A stretch of DNA of 64,000 nt from positions 639,726 through 703,725 of the forward strand of contig NZ_CAJFCL010000001.1 in NCBI RefSeq assembly GCF_904063065.1, given 5' to 3'. The position numbers were made by a program, and so were the translations under genes. The notes beneath the pieces are model-generated. The model saw only the letters and a list, made by a program, of their open reading frames with translations. It did not search any database and was not told the origin of the DNA. Of this stretch, positions 9,216 to 18,080 are shown one piece after another; within the stretch, counting starts at the first letter, position 1, and every line of letters starts with the position of its first letter. This stretch comes from Pseudomonas paraversuta. Its GTDB lineage: Bacteria; Pseudomonadota; Gammaproteobacteria; Pseudomonadales; Pseudomonadaceae.

Positions 9216-10151
9216 ATGAATCAGGACCTTTCGCAGACCAGCTCTGCCGCACCCGACTACAACCAGGCCCTGGCCGAAGGCTGGCTACCGATACGCGAAG
9301 TGGCGCGCATCACGGGGGTCAATGCCGTGACCCTGCGCGCCTGGGAGCGGCGTTATGGCCTGATCGTCCCGCACCGCACCGCCAAAGGTCATCGCCTGTT
9401 CTCAGCCGCCCATATCCAGAGAATCCAGCACATTCTGACCTGGCTCAATCGCGGGGTGTCGGTCAGCCAGGTCAAGCCACTGCTCGACCTGGCCCCGAGC
9501 CACCGCGAACCCGTCGACAACGACTGGCTGGCATGGAGCCAGGCCCTGACGCTGGCGATCACTGAGCTGGCCGGGCGCAGACTGGACGACAACTTCAATC
9601 AGGTCATGTCGCTGTATCCGGCCCACACCCTTTGCGAACAGCTGCTGATCCCGCTGTTGAGCGAGCTGGAACAACGCTGGCAGGGCCAGTTCGGGGCACA
9701 ACTGGAGCGAGTGTTTTTCAGCTCCTGGCTACGCAGCAAGCTGGGCGCCCGTATCTACCACAACAATCGCTCACTCAAAGGCAAGCCCATCCTGCTGATC
9801 AACCATTCACCCCAGCCTTTCGAAGCCCAGCTGTGGCTCACCGCCTGGCTGGTCAGCAGCAGCCACTGCCCGGTTGAAGTCTTCGACGCGCCCCTGCCCG
9901 GCGGTGAACTGGCATTGGCGGTGGAACGCCTCAAATCACCCGCCGTGGTTCTCTATTCGAGCCAGACCCTGAACCCCCAGCAACTGCCAAAGCTACTGAA
10001 GGGCATTGACTGCCCGATCCTGATTGCCGGACCGACGGTATGCATCCATAGCGCCGAGCTGGCCGTAAGTACTACTGAAATCGCAGGATTGTCTCTTGCT
10101 CGCGATCCCCTTGAAGCCCATCAACGGCTCAGCCAGCTCGGACTGTTCTAG
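9216..10151 (+). CDS. MerR-family light-response regulator (class II LitR/PplR-like)
   Basis: A 311-residue regulator. A MerR winged helix occupies about residues 24-95 (REVARITGVNAVTLRAWERR, then GHRLFSAAHIQRIQ). A C-terminal half, with the fold of the cobalamin-binding sensor of CarH/LitR, follows. The histidine ligands expected in B12-binding members are not apparent: LERVFFSSWLR and INHSPQPFEAQ replace the usual motifs. This agrees with class II LitR proteins, which in P. putida answer to blue light together with LOV proteins. No LOV gene is in this window. The start codon is two bases after the upstream stop and lacks a clear ribosome binding site, so translation is probably coupled. It likely represses its own operon through the TGTACA repeats. 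Confidence 0.8.
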   Translation: MNQDLSQTSSAAPDYNQALAEGWLPIREVARITGVNAVTLRAWERRYGLIVPHRTAKGHRLFSAAHIQRIQHILTWLNRGVSVSQVKPLLDLAPSHREPVDNDWLAWSQALTLAITELAGRRLDDNFNQVMSLYPAHTLCEQLLIPLLSELEQRWQGQFGAQLERVFFSSWLRSKLGARIYHNNRSLKGKPILLINHSPQPFEAQLWLTAWLVSSSHCPVEVFDAPLPGGELALAVERLKSPAVVLYSSQTLNPQQLPKLLKGIDCPILIAGPTVCIHSAELAVSTTEIAGLSLARDPLEAHQRLSQLGLF

Positions 10152-10161
10152 AGGAATAAAC

Positions 10162-11607
10162 ATGCAACTGATCTGGCTGCGCAGCGACTTGCGCCAAAAC
10201 GACAACACCGCCCTGAGCGCCGCAGCTGAACGCGGCCCCACTGTGGCCGTGTATCTCATCAGCCCCGAGCAATGGCTGGCCCATGACGACGCGCCGTGCA
10301 AAGTCGATTTTTGGCTGCGTAATCTGAGCGTCCTGAGCGACAGCCTCGAGCAACTGAATATCCCGTTACTGATTCGCAGCGCGCCCGCCTGGGACCAGGC
10401 CCCCGCGGTGCTGGTTGAACTGTGCCAACAGTTGGGCATTGAGGACGTGCATGTAAATGATGAATACGGCATCCATGAAACCCGGCGCGATCAAGCCGTC
10501 GCCCGTGCCCTCGACGCCAAGGGCATCGGCTTTCATCGTCACCTCGACCAACTGCTGTTTCAACCCGGCAGTGTGCTGACCAAAACCGGGACCTACTTTC
10601 AGGTGTTCAGCCAGTTCCGCAAGGTTTGCTATGAGCGCCTGCACACGGGACTGCCGCCCATAGTGGCCACACCCCGGCCCCAGGCGCAGCTGACCATTGC
10701 CCGGGATGCGATTGCTCAATCTGTTAGCGGCTTTGCGCCGCCCGACGAAACCCTGCGCGCACTCTGGCCGGCCGGGGAAGACGAAGCCCGGCAGCGCCTG
10801 GCACGCTTCGCCGACGAGCAAATCCACTACTACAAAGAAGAGCGCGACTTGCCCGCCAAACCTGGCACCAGCCAGCTTTCGCCCTACCTGGCAGCAGGCG
10901 TTATCTCACCCCGCCAATGCCTGCATGCAGCACTGCTCAGCAACAACGGCGAATTTGAAAGCGGCAGTGTCGGCTGCGCGACCTGGATCAGCGAACTGAT
11001 CTGGCGCGAGTTCTATAAACATATTCTGGTGGGTTACCCACGGGTTTCCCGGCATCGCGCATTCAGAGCCGACACCGAGTTCTTGCCCTGGCGTGATGCC
11101 CCACAAGAACTGGCGGCATGGAAAGAGGGGCGCACCGGTATCCCGATCATCGACGCGGCCATTCGCCAACTGCTGGCAACCGGCTGGATGCACAACCGCC
11201 TGCGGATGGTGGTGGCAATGTTCCTGACCAAGAACCTGTTGATCGACTGGCGCGAGGGTGAGCGCTTCTTTATGCAGCACTTGATTGATGGCGATCTGGC
11301 AGCCAACAACGGCGGCTGGCAGTGGAGCTCATCCACCGGGACCGATTCGGTGCCCTACTTCAGAATTTTCAACCCCTTGAGTCAGTCCGAGCGCTTCGAC
11401 CCCGAAGGTCGCTTCATCAAGCACTGGCTGCCAGAACTTGCGACGCTGAATAAAAAAGAGATTCATAACCCGGCCATTGCCGGCGGCCTGTTTGGGGTTG
11501 CAGATTATCCGCGGCCAATTGTCGACTTGAAACACAGTCGCGAACGGGCCCTCAGCGCGTTCAAGAATCTGCCGTCGCGCCAGCTTTACGAGGTGTGCGA
11601 TGGCTGA
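10162..11607 (+). CDS. phrB: Deoxyribodipyrimidine photolyase
   Basis: A 481-residue CPD photolyase. It uses blue light and FAD to split cyclobutane pyrimidine dimers. The N-terminal antenna domain begins MQLIWLRSDLRQNDN. The FAD domain is visible in ELIWREFYKHIL, WMHNRLRMVVAMFLTKNL and GDLAANNGGWQWSSSTGTD, which contain the FAD-contact and electron-transfer tryptophan regions. The start at 10162 has GAGGAA upstream and is 10 bases after the regulator stop. It sits in the middle of the light operon, in line with light induction of phrB in P. putida. Confidence 0.95.
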   Translation: MQLIWLRSDLRQNDNTALSAAAERGPTVAVYLISPEQWLAHDDAPCKVDFWLRNLSVLSDSLEQLNIPLLIRSAPAWDQAPAVLVELCQQLGIEDVHVNDEYGIHETRRDQAVARALDAKGIGFHRHLDQLLFQPGSVLTKTGTYFQVFSQFRKVCYERLHTGLPPIVATPRPQAQLTIARDAIAQSVSGFAPPDETLRALWPAGEDEARQRLARFADEQIHYYKEERDLPAKPGTSQLSPYLAAGVISPRQCLHAALLSNNGEFESGSVGCATWISELIWREFYKHILVGYPRVSRHRAFRADTEFLPWRDAPQELAAWKEGRTGIPIIDAAIRQLLATGWMHNRLRMVVAMFLTKNLLIDWREGERFFMQHLIDGDLAANNGGWQWSSSTGTDSVPYFRIFNPLSQSERFDPEGRFIKHWLPELATLNKKEIHNPAIAGGLFGVADYPRPIVDLKHSRERALSAFKNLPSRQLYEVCDG

Positions 11608-12370
11608 GACACGGCGTATCTGGCTTACCGGGGCCAGCAGCGGGATTGGTGCTCACCTGGCGGAACAACTGCTCAACAGCGGTGCCCGCCTGGCATTGAG
11701 TGCCCGTACCCTGCCCCCCCTGCAAGCGTTATCCGAACGCTACCCGGGGCAGGTGCTGCTGGTGCCCGGCGACCTGACCGACAGCCTGCAAGTGCGGGAA
11801 ATCGGCAAGCGTATCGCCCACACCTGGGGCGCGCTGGACTGCGTGATTCTGAATGCCGGCTCCTGTGAATATGTCGACGTCCGGCACTTCGACGCAGCCC
11901 TGATCGAGCGCGTGGTGCGCACCAATTTACTGGCCAGCGCTTACTGCCTTGAAAGTGCGCTGCCTTTACTGCGTGCAGGCACCCGCCCGCACCTGGTGGG
12001 CGTGGTCAGTTCCGTGACCTTCTGGCCCCTGCCCCGGGCCGAAGCGTATGGCGCGTCAAAAGCCGGCCTGCGCTACTTGCTGGAGTCACTGCGCATCGAT
12101 CTCGCCCACGAGGGAATGGATGTCACCCTGGTCAGCCCCGGCTTCGTTGACACCCCGCTGACGGCAAAAAACGATTTCCCCATGCCCATGCGCTGGCCTG
12201 CACTCAAAGCCGCACAGCATATTTGCCAGCGTCTGGAAAACCGCCCGCTGGAAATCGCTTTTCCCTGGTCATTTATCGCCACTCTCAAACTGATGGCGAG
12301 CCTGCCAAAACGCCTGCAACTGGCGATTGGAAAACGCCTGGCACGGACTTCTGACGAGACACCATCATGA
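11600..12370 (+). CDS. Short-chain dehydrogenase/reductase
   Basis: A 256-residue classical SDR. The NAD(P)-binding motif TGASSGIGAHLAEQLL is near the N-terminus, NAG is present (VILNAGSC), and the catalytic tetrad is completed by Ser (VVSSVTFW) and YGASK. The start overlaps phrB by 8 bases and the end overlaps the next gene by 4, so the operon is translationally coupled. The substrate is unknown. Together with the next four genes it resembles the lipid-modifying module induced by singlet oxygen in alphaproteobacteria, so a role in lipid chemistry is a reasonable inference. Confidence 0.85.
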   Translation: MAETRRIWLTGASSGIGAHLAEQLLNSGARLALSARTLPPLQALSERYPGQVLLVPGDLTDSLQVREIGKRIAHTWGALDCVILNAGSCEYVDVRHFDAALIERVVRTNLLASAYCLESALPLLRAGTRPHLVGVVSSVTFWPLPRAEAYGASKAGLRYLLESLRIDLAHEGMDVTLVSPGFVDTPLTAKNDFPMPMRWPALKAAQHICQRLENRPLEIAFPWSFIATLKLMASLPKRLQLAIGKRLARTSDETPS

Positions 12371-13614
12371 AAATCGCGATCATTGGCAGCGGCATCTCAG
12401 GCCTGACCTGTGGCTATTTACTGCATAAAGAACACGATATCCGCGTGTTCGAGGCCAGTGACTGGGTGGGGGGGCATACCCATACGGTGGATGTCGGCAT
12501 CGGCGGGCGTCACTATAAAATTGATACCGGCTTCATCGTGTTCAACGACTGGACCTATCCCAACTTCATCAAGCTGATCGATCGACTGGGGGTGCGCTCC
12601 AAAGCCACTGAGATGAGCTTCTCGGTGCACGACCCCCGACGCAATTTCGAATACAACGGCAACAGCCTCAACAGTTTGTTCGCCCAACGCAGCAACCTGT
12701 TGTCCCCCGGGTTCTGGGGCATGTTGCGCGATATCCTGCGTTTCAATCGCCAGGCCGTACGCGACCTGCAACAACAGCGCATTGCCAGCGACACCCGACT
12801 GGGCGACTACCTGCAGCAGCGTTGCTATGGCCCCCGGTTTATCGAGCACTACATTGTGCCGATGGGCGCGGCGATCTGGTCCATGCCACTGGCCGAGATG
12901 CAGGCATTTCCGCTGCAGGCGTTTATCCGCTTCTTCAAGAACCACGGCTTACTGAGCATCACCAATCGCCCGCAGTGGCGAGTGATCGAAGGTGGCTCGA
13001 GCGCCTATGTACAACCGCTGAGCGCAGGTTTTGCCGAACACATTCGCCTCAACTGCCCGGTTACGGCGGTTGAACGCGACGACCTGGGTGTACTCATCCA
13101 CAGCCCGGCAGGCAGCGAGCGCTTCGACAAAGTGATTTTTGCCTGCCATAGCGATCAGGCCTTAAAGCTGTTGGCCCGGCCGACAGTCGCCGAACAGCAA
13201 ATCCTCGGCGCCCTGCCCTACGCCGATAACGACGTGGTCCTGCATACCGATACCCGACTGCTACCTGAGCGAAAACAGGCCTGGGCCAGTTGGAACTATC
13301 GACTGGGCGATGTCGGACAACGCCGCGCCAGCGTGACTTACGCCATGAACATCCTGCAGGGGATCGAGAGCGAGACCACATTCTGCGTCAGCCTTAACCA
13401 GACCGAGGCCATCGACCCGCTGCAAGTGTTGGCCCGATACACCTACGCCCACCCGCAATACAGCCTCGATGCCGTAGCCGCCCAAGGGCGCTGGCAAGAA
13501 TTGCTGGGGCCGCAGCACAGCTATTTTTGCGGTGCTTACTGGGCTAACGGCTTTCACGAAGACGGGGTGGTCAGCGCTTTGCGTGTCGCCTCAGCATTCG
13601 GCCAACAGCTATGA
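12367..13614 (+). CDS. FAD-dependent oxidoreductase of the amine oxidase/desaturase-like family
   Basis: A 415-residue flavoprotein. The dinucleotide motif GSGISGLTCGYLLHKEHDI is at the N-terminus, and VGGHTHTVDV follows as in the NAD/FAD-dependent proteins that neighbour cyclopropane synthases. The tail FCGAYWANGFHEDGVVSALR is the C-terminal FAD contact. The reaction is unknown. In furan fatty-acid formation an oxidative step on the acyl chain is needed besides methylation, and this flavoprotein is a candidate for it. It overlaps both neighbours by 4 bases, which makes it a core part of the operon. Confidence 0.82.
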   Translation: MKIAIIGSGISGLTCGYLLHKEHDIRVFEASDWVGGHTHTVDVGIGGRHYKIDTGFIVFNDWTYPNFIKLIDRLGVRSKATEMSFSVHDPRRNFEYNGNSLNSLFAQRSNLLSPGFWGMLRDILRFNRQAVRDLQQQRIASDTRLGDYLQQRCYGPRFIEHYIVPMGAAIWSMPLAEMQAFPLQAFIRFFKNHGLLSITNRPQWRVIEGGSSAYVQPLSAGFAEHIRLNCPVTAVERDDLGVLIHSPAGSERFDKVIFACHSDQALKLLARPTVAEQQILGALPYADNDVVLHTDTRLLPERKQAWASWNYRLGDVGQRRASVTYAMNILQGIESETTFCVSLNQTEAIDPLQVLARYTYAHPQYSLDAVAAQGRWQELLGPQHSYFCGAYWANGFHEDGVVSALRVASAFGQQL

Positions 13615-14411
13615 ACAGCGCCCTGTACAGCGGCTGGATCGCCCACCGGCGTTTTGCGCCGACCAGCCATGCATTCCGCTACCGCATCGGCTTGTTGTAT
13701 CTCGACCTGGACGAGCAGGATGCTGTATTGGGGCTGTCACCACTGGCTGGAAAAAGCCGCTTTGCACCCTTCTCGTTTCGCGAAACCGATTACCTGAAGG
13801 ATTACACCAGGACCGGCATGCGCCTGATGGATGCCGTTCGCCAACAAGTCGCCCGGGCCCTCGGGCATACGCCCCAAGGTGCCATCTGCTTACTGACTCA
13901 GGCCCGCAGCTGGGGCTTGAGTTTCAACCCGGTGAGTTTCTTTTATTGCTACGAGGCTGACGGGCAACTGGCTGCCATCCTGTGCGAAGTGAGCAATACC
14001 CCGTGGCGCGAGCACTATCACTACGTGCTCCCGGCCCTGGGTGACAGCCATCAGCATTTTGCCGTGGCCAAGGCATTTCATGTCTCGCCTTTTCTGCCCC
14101 GCGATCTGGAATACCGCATGAGTTTCAGCCCGCCCGCTGCCCGACTCGGTGTGCATATGGCGGATTGGCAAGGTGAGCTGAAAATGTTCGATGCCACCCT
14201 CAATCTGCAACGCAGCGCGCTCGACCGTCCAGGTTTGCATCGCTACTTGCGGCAATTTCCATGGATGACGGCAAAGACTTGCCTGGCCATTTACTGGCAA
14301 GCCTTGCGCCTGTTTCTCAAACGTACGCCGATCTTTTCCCATCAGGCCGCCGACGGCGCCTTTCGTATTGCCGCCCTGCAACCCAAGGATAAACGTCATG
14401 AAAAGCCCTAG
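13611..14411 (+). CDS. DUF1365 family protein
   Basis: A 266-residue protein of unknown function. Family features are the N-terminal YSGWIAHRRFAPTSHAFRY, the central SWGLSFNPVSFFYCYE and KAFHVSPFL, which are typical DUF1365 blocks. No signal peptide or clear membrane helix is visible. It overlaps the oxidoreductase by 4 bases and the cyclopropane synthase-like gene by 14. DUF1365 genes nearly always lie beside such a synthase and an FAD oxidase, so it probably acts on the same lipid substrate; the chemistry is not known to me. Confidence 0.82.
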   Translation: MNSALYSGWIAHRRFAPTSHAFRYRIGLLYLDLDEQDAVLGLSPLAGKSRFAPFSFRETDYLKDYTRTGMRLMDAVRQQVARALGHTPQGAICLLTQARSWGLSFNPVSFFYCYEADGQLAAILCEVSNTPWREHYHYVLPALGDSHQHFAVAKAFHVSPFLPRDLEYRMSFSPPAARLGVHMADWQGELKMFDATLNLQRSALDRPGLHRYLRQFPWMTAKTCLAIYWQALRLFLKRTPIFSHQAADGAFRIAALQPKDKRHEKP

Positions 14412-15669
14412 CCTGGTGAGCAAAACCTCACGATTGAGTACCTACAATCTGACCAGCGTACTGCTGCGGCGCGGAGTCATGCGTCAACTCAGCCAGCTGC
14501 AGCACGGCCAATTGGTGCTGACTGAAAATGGCGAGCGCCATCTGTTCGGTGACAGCAACGCGACACTGATCGGCGAAGTGCACATCAGCGACCCCGGTGT
14601 CTGGGGGATGATCGCCAGCAACGGTTCCATAGGCGCCGGCGAAGCATTTATCCACGGCTACTGGAGCTCGCCCGACCTGACCAGAGTGGTCCGGGTACTG
14701 GTCAGCAACCTGAAGGTTCTGGACGCCATGGAGGGTGGGCTTGCCAGCCTGGGACGCCCGTTGATACGGGGCTTGCACTGGATCAATCGCAATACCCGCA
14801 AAGGCTCGCAAAAAAACATTGCGGCTCATTACGACCTTGGCAATGAGATGTTCGAGCAGTTTCTCGACCCCACCATGATGTATTCAGCGGCGCAGTTCCT
14901 CAGCCCTGACGACAGCCTGGAGCAGGCCCAACTGAATAAGCTGCAACGCATTTGCCAGAAGCTCGACCTCAAGCCCGAAGACCACTTGCTGGAAATCGGC
15001 ACCGGCTGGGGCAGCATGGCAATTTTTGCCGCGCAGCATTACCACTGCAAAGTGACCACCACCACACTCTCGAAGGAACAATTCGATTACACCCATAAGC
15101 GTATCGAGGCACTGGGACTACAGAATCAGGTGACCTTGTTGCTGGAGGATTACCGCGATCTGACCGGGCAGTACGACAAACTGGTGTCCATCGAGATGAT
15201 CGAAGCGGTCGGCCATCATTTTTTACCCAACTACTTCAAACAGTGTTCGCACCTGCTCAAGAGCCAGGGGTTGATGTTGCTGCAAGCCATCACCATTCGA
15301 GACCAGCGTTACGAGCAAGCCAAAACCGGCGTGGACTTTATCCAGCGCTACATCTTCCCCGGCGGCGCACTGCCCAGCGTGCAGAAAATGCTCGAGATCG
15401 TCACCCGCGATACCGACATGAACCTGATGCATATGGAGGACTTTGGCCTGCACTACGCCAGAACCTTGCGCCTGTGGCATGAGAACTTTCGCCGCGCCCA
15501 CGGCCGTCTGACCGAGCTGGGCTATGACGAATACTTCCTGCGTCTGTGGGAATTTTACCTGTGCTACTGCGAAGGTGGCTTCCTCGAACGCAGTATCGGC
15601 ACCGCGCAATTGTTGCTGGCCAAACCCGGGGCCATGCCGCAACCCTTGCTCGGGCGCTTTGATGCTTGA
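14398..15669 (+). CDS. Cyclopropane-fatty-acid synthase family methyltransferase (UfaM candidate)
   Basis: A 423-residue SAM-dependent enzyme acting on phospholipid acyl chains. The SAM motif LLEIGTGWGS is at about 197-206. At the sites that bind bicarbonate in E. coli cyclopropane synthase, as I remember them (Cys139, Glu239, His266), this protein has Ala164 (YSAAQF), Glu269 (MIEAVGH) and Gln297 (LLQAIT). Two of three ligands are lost, so ordinary cyclopropanation is doubtful. In P. putida a light-inducible homologue is called ufaM, for furan-containing fatty acids. The start at 14398 has AAGGAT upstream and overlaps DUF1365 by 14 bases. Confidence 0.8.
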   Translation: MKSPSLVSKTSRLSTYNLTSVLLRRGVMRQLSQLQHGQLVLTENGERHLFGDSNATLIGEVHISDPGVWGMIASNGSIGAGEAFIHGYWSSPDLTRVVRVLVSNLKVLDAMEGGLASLGRPLIRGLHWINRNTRKGSQKNIAAHYDLGNEMFEQFLDPTMMYSAAQFLSPDDSLEQAQLNKLQRICQKLDLKPEDHLLEIGTGWGSMAIFAAQHYHCKVTTTTLSKEQFDYTHKRIEALGLQNQVTLLLEDYRDLTGQYDKLVSIEMIEAVGHHFLPNYFKQCSHLLKSQGLMLLQAITIRDQRYEQAKTGVDFIQRYIFPGGALPSVQKMLEIVTRDTDMNLMHMEDFGLHYARTLRLWHENFRRAHGRLTELGYDEYFLRLWEFYLCYCEGGFLERSIGTAQLLLAKPGAMPQPLLGRFDA

Positions 15670-16177
15670 TCTGAAGCTGCTGGCCAATGCCGGAATGTTC
15701 CAGCTTGGCTGGTTTGCCTGTGTGCTGGGTGGCAATAGCCTGTGGTTACTACTGCCGGCGGGCGTACTACTGGTGAACGGACTGTGGATAAGTGCCCGGT
15801 GGACAGAAGTGCGCTTGATCATATGCGTCTGCTTGCTCGGCACCCTGGTGGACAGCCTGCTGCTCAATGCCGGGGTTTTTGAGTTCCGGCAGGAGGGGAT
15901 TTTGATCCCGTTCTGGTTGATGCTGCTCTGGGCATTACTGGCGACCACCCTGAACCATTGCCTGGCATGGACGGCACGACCGGCATGGCGGGCGGTGCTG
16001 CTGGGCGCGGTTGGCGGGCCATTGTCGTATTACGCAGGGCAACGGCTGGGGGCAGTGCAATTCGGGTTCGGACTGTGGCCGACCCTGGTCTTGCTCGCGG
16101 TGTTATGGGCGGGGTTGTTCCCGGCGCTGCAATGGCTGGCGGGCAAGCAGACAGCCCAACTTCCGCTGCGAGAATGA
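15662..16177 (+). CDS. DUF2878 family membrane protein
   Basis: A 171-residue integral membrane protein with about five hydrophobic segments (for example LWLLLPAGVLLVNGLW and LLWALLATTLNHCLAW). It matches the DUF2878 family of unknown function. The start overlaps the upstream gene by 8 bases, making it the last gene of the light operon. A membrane partner for lipid modification or flippase-like function is conceivable but not supported by a motif. Confidence 0.75.
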   Translation: MLDLKLLANAGMFQLGWFACVLGGNSLWLLLPAGVLLVNGLWISARWTEVRLIICVCLLGTLVDSLLLNAGVFEFRQEGILIPFWLMLLWALLATTLNHCLAWTARPAWRAVLLGAVGGPLSYYAGQRLGAVQFGFGLWPTLVLLAVLWAGLFPALQWLAGKQTAQLPLRE

Positions 16178-16255
16178 GCTTGCTCCTACAGGGATGAATG
16201 GCGGTTTGTCAGCGGTTTTACACCTGACAGCTGCTCTGCCTTACACTGCGCGCCT

Positions 16256-16561
16256 ATGACCAACATCCCCCTGACCGAAATTACCGAACCCGCCGTCACC
16301 TGTTCGACGTGCGCGGCATGCTGCTGCCAACTGGAAGTGATGTTGATCACCGACACCGGTGTGCCCGAGCGCTTTATCGACACCGATGACTGGGGCGGCG
16401 AGGTCATGCTGCGCCTCGATGATGGCTGGTGTGCAGCGCTGGATCGCAACACCATGATGTGCACCATCTACGAAAAGCGTCCGCTGATTTGCCGCGAGTT
16501 CGAGATGGGTGATGTTGAATGCCTGAACGAACGTCAAGGCATCACAACCGCCTATCGGTAG
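16256..16561 (+). CDS. YkgJ-family cysteine cluster protein
   Basis: A 101-residue protein with the N-terminal cluster CSTCAACC and a second set of cysteines in MMCTIYEKRPLICREFEMGDVEC. This spacing defines the YkgJ/UPF0153 group, which probably binds zinc or an iron-sulfur cluster. Function is unknown. It is 78 bases beyond the light operon, after a REP fragment, and is probably a separate unit. Confidence 0.82.
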   Translation: MTNIPLTEITEPAVTCSTCAACCCQLEVMLITDTGVPERFIDTDDWGGEVMLRLDDGWCAALDRNTMMCTIYEKRPLICREFEMGDVECLNERQGITTAYR

Positions 16562-16575
16562 CGGTTTGATCCCTT

Positions 16576-16641
16576 GTAGGAGCGAGCTTGTCTCGCGAGC
16601 TTTTGCGGTATGGCATATCGCGCTGACAAGCTCGCTCCTAC
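16576..16641. repeat. REP inverted repeat
   Basis: Perfect 16-base arms GTAGGAGCGAGCTTGT (16576-16591) and ACAAGCTCGCTCCTAC (16626-16641) flank a 34-base loop containing CTCGCGAGC. This is the Pseudomonas REP type. It lies between the convergent YkgJ and lipid A deacylase genes and may work as a transcript end. A single arm fragment (GAGCTTGCTCCTAC) also occurs at about 16177-16190. Confidence 0.75.
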
Positions 16642-16655
16642 GGGGAAGACGTACG

Positions 16656-17174
16656 TTACAGCGGCATTGTGTAATGCAGGGCGTAGCTCTCTATACCGTC
16701 GTTGGTGCTCGATAGCCCGGCATTGGAGTAATGAGTCGCTCGAATACCCACTTCATGCCCACCGGTAAAGCGCAGGCCAAAACCCAGGCGATCTTCAAAC
16801 TGGAAAGCCGTCCCCAGCTTGTTGCCCTCAACTTCAGTGTGGGAAAACGCTGCGACCCCGATGCCGGCCTCTACATAAGGTTTGACCGTTTCACCGGCAA
16901 ACTCGTACACAAATACAGGCGAGAACGACAAGCTGTGGTTCGCAGATGACTTGTCACCTTCCCAGTAGGTGTAAGCCCCATCCCAATAACCTGTAAGACG
17001 ACCAACATCACTCTGCAGCCAGCTCTTGTCCCAATCGGACTTCAAGCCCAGCCGATAAGTCATGGTCGATTCACTGGTGTGCCCTACCCCAAACTCGATA
17101 CCGGCCGCTTGTGCTGTGTAGCTATGCCCCAGAACAGTGGCTGCCAGCGCAGCCAGGCAAAAAAATCGCTTCAT
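16656..17174 (-). CDS. Lipid A 3-O-deacylase, PagL family (acyloxyacyl hydrolase)
   Basis: A 172-residue outer-membrane beta-barrel enzyme that removes the 3-O acyl chain of lipid A. The N-terminus MKRFFCLAALAATVLGHSYT is a signal peptide ending near AQA. The C-terminal block ATHYSNAGLSSTNDG carries the His-Ser pair of the PagL active site, and the protein ends in a hydrophobic strand. I chose 17174 because it begins the signal peptide; 18 codons of open frame upstream are not conserved. PagL-type activity alters how host immune receptors sense LPS. Confidence 0.8.
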   Translation of the reverse strand: MKRFFCLAALAATVLGHSYTAQAAGIEFGVGHTSESTMTYRLGLKSDWDKSWLQSDVGRLTGYWDGAYTYWEGDKSSANHSLSFSPVFVYEFAGETVKPYVEAGIGVAAFSHTEVEGNKLGTAFQFEDRLGFGLRFTGGHEVGIRATHYSNAGLSSTNDGIESYALHYTMPL

Positions 17175-17288
17175 AAGAAAATCCCGCTTCCGTATGCAAA
17201 GATCATTGTTGTGTGCCTCATCAGACAAGCGCTAAGAATCCAGTCACCGCCCGAAAGTTCAACCGTCTTGAACCTTTTCACACTTTTT

Positions 17289-18080
17289 TCACAAACCGAA
17301 GCTTTGCACACTCCCTGATTTATTCCACAACAGCGGCAGGATATTTTGCATGTGCTCCGGCGAGGCGCTGGTCCAGAACTGTGTTTGCCGGGCGGGGCCC
17401 GCTGCCAGCAGGCTTCTTTCACTCAACAACCGCTTGAGCTGGCGGGCCACTGCGGCGCCGGTGTCGATCAGGATGATCGAAGACGGCAGCATCTGGCTCA
17501 GCAAGGGCTTGAGGAAGGGGTAATGGGTGCAGCCGAGAATAATGGTGTCGCAACCCGCCGCCACCAGCGGTTCGACATAGCCGCGCAACAGGGTTCGCAG
17601 CTCGTCGCTGAGCAAGTCACCGGTTTCAATCAGCTCCACCAGCCCCGGACACGGCTGGGTGATCACCCGTACATCGCTGGCAAAGCGGTCAAGCAAGGCG
17701 GCAAATTTGGCACTTTGCAAAGTACCGGTGGTTGCAAGTACCCCCACCACCCCGCTGCGTGTGGCCGCAGCAGCCGGTTTGACCGCAGGTTCCATACCGA
17801 CGATGGGCCAGTCGGGGTAAGACTGACGCAACTGCGCAACGCCGGCTACGGTGGCAGTGTTGCATGCCAGCACCAGAGCTTTAGCCCCCTGGCGCTGAAA
17901 AAAATCCGCCATCACGGCGCAGCGCTGGCGAATAAATTCAGGACTTTTTTCGCCGTAGGGAATGTGTCCGCAGTCCGCCACATATAGCAGTGACTCATTG
18001 GGCAACAGACCATGAATCTCCCGCAGCACCGACAGACCGCCGACACCGGAGTCGAAAACACCTACCGGTGCTTCATTCAT
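17289..18080 (-). CDS. murI: Glutamate racemase
   Basis: Makes D-glutamate for peptidoglycan. Encodes 263 residues. [16 protein letters not shown] starts the protein; the two catalytic cysteines lie in VLACNTAT and [11 protein letters not shown]. The start at 18080 gives the family N-terminus and overlaps the moeB stop by 8 bases. It is the last gene of hemA-prfA-prmC-moeB-murI, a gene order conserved in pseudomonads. Confidence 0.95.
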   Translation of the reverse strand: MNEAPVGVFDSGVGGLSVLREIHGLLPNESLLYVADCGHIPYGEKSPEFIRQRCAVMADFFQRQGAKALVLACNTATVAGVAQLRQSYPDWPIVGMEPAVKPAAAATRSGVVGVLATTGTLQSAKFAALLDRFASDVRVITQPCPGLVELIETGDLLSDELRTLLRGYVEPLVAAGCDTIILGCTHYPFLKPLLSQMLPSSIILIDTGAAVARQLKRLLSERSLLAAGPARQTQFWTSASPEHMQNILPLLWNKSGSVQSFGL

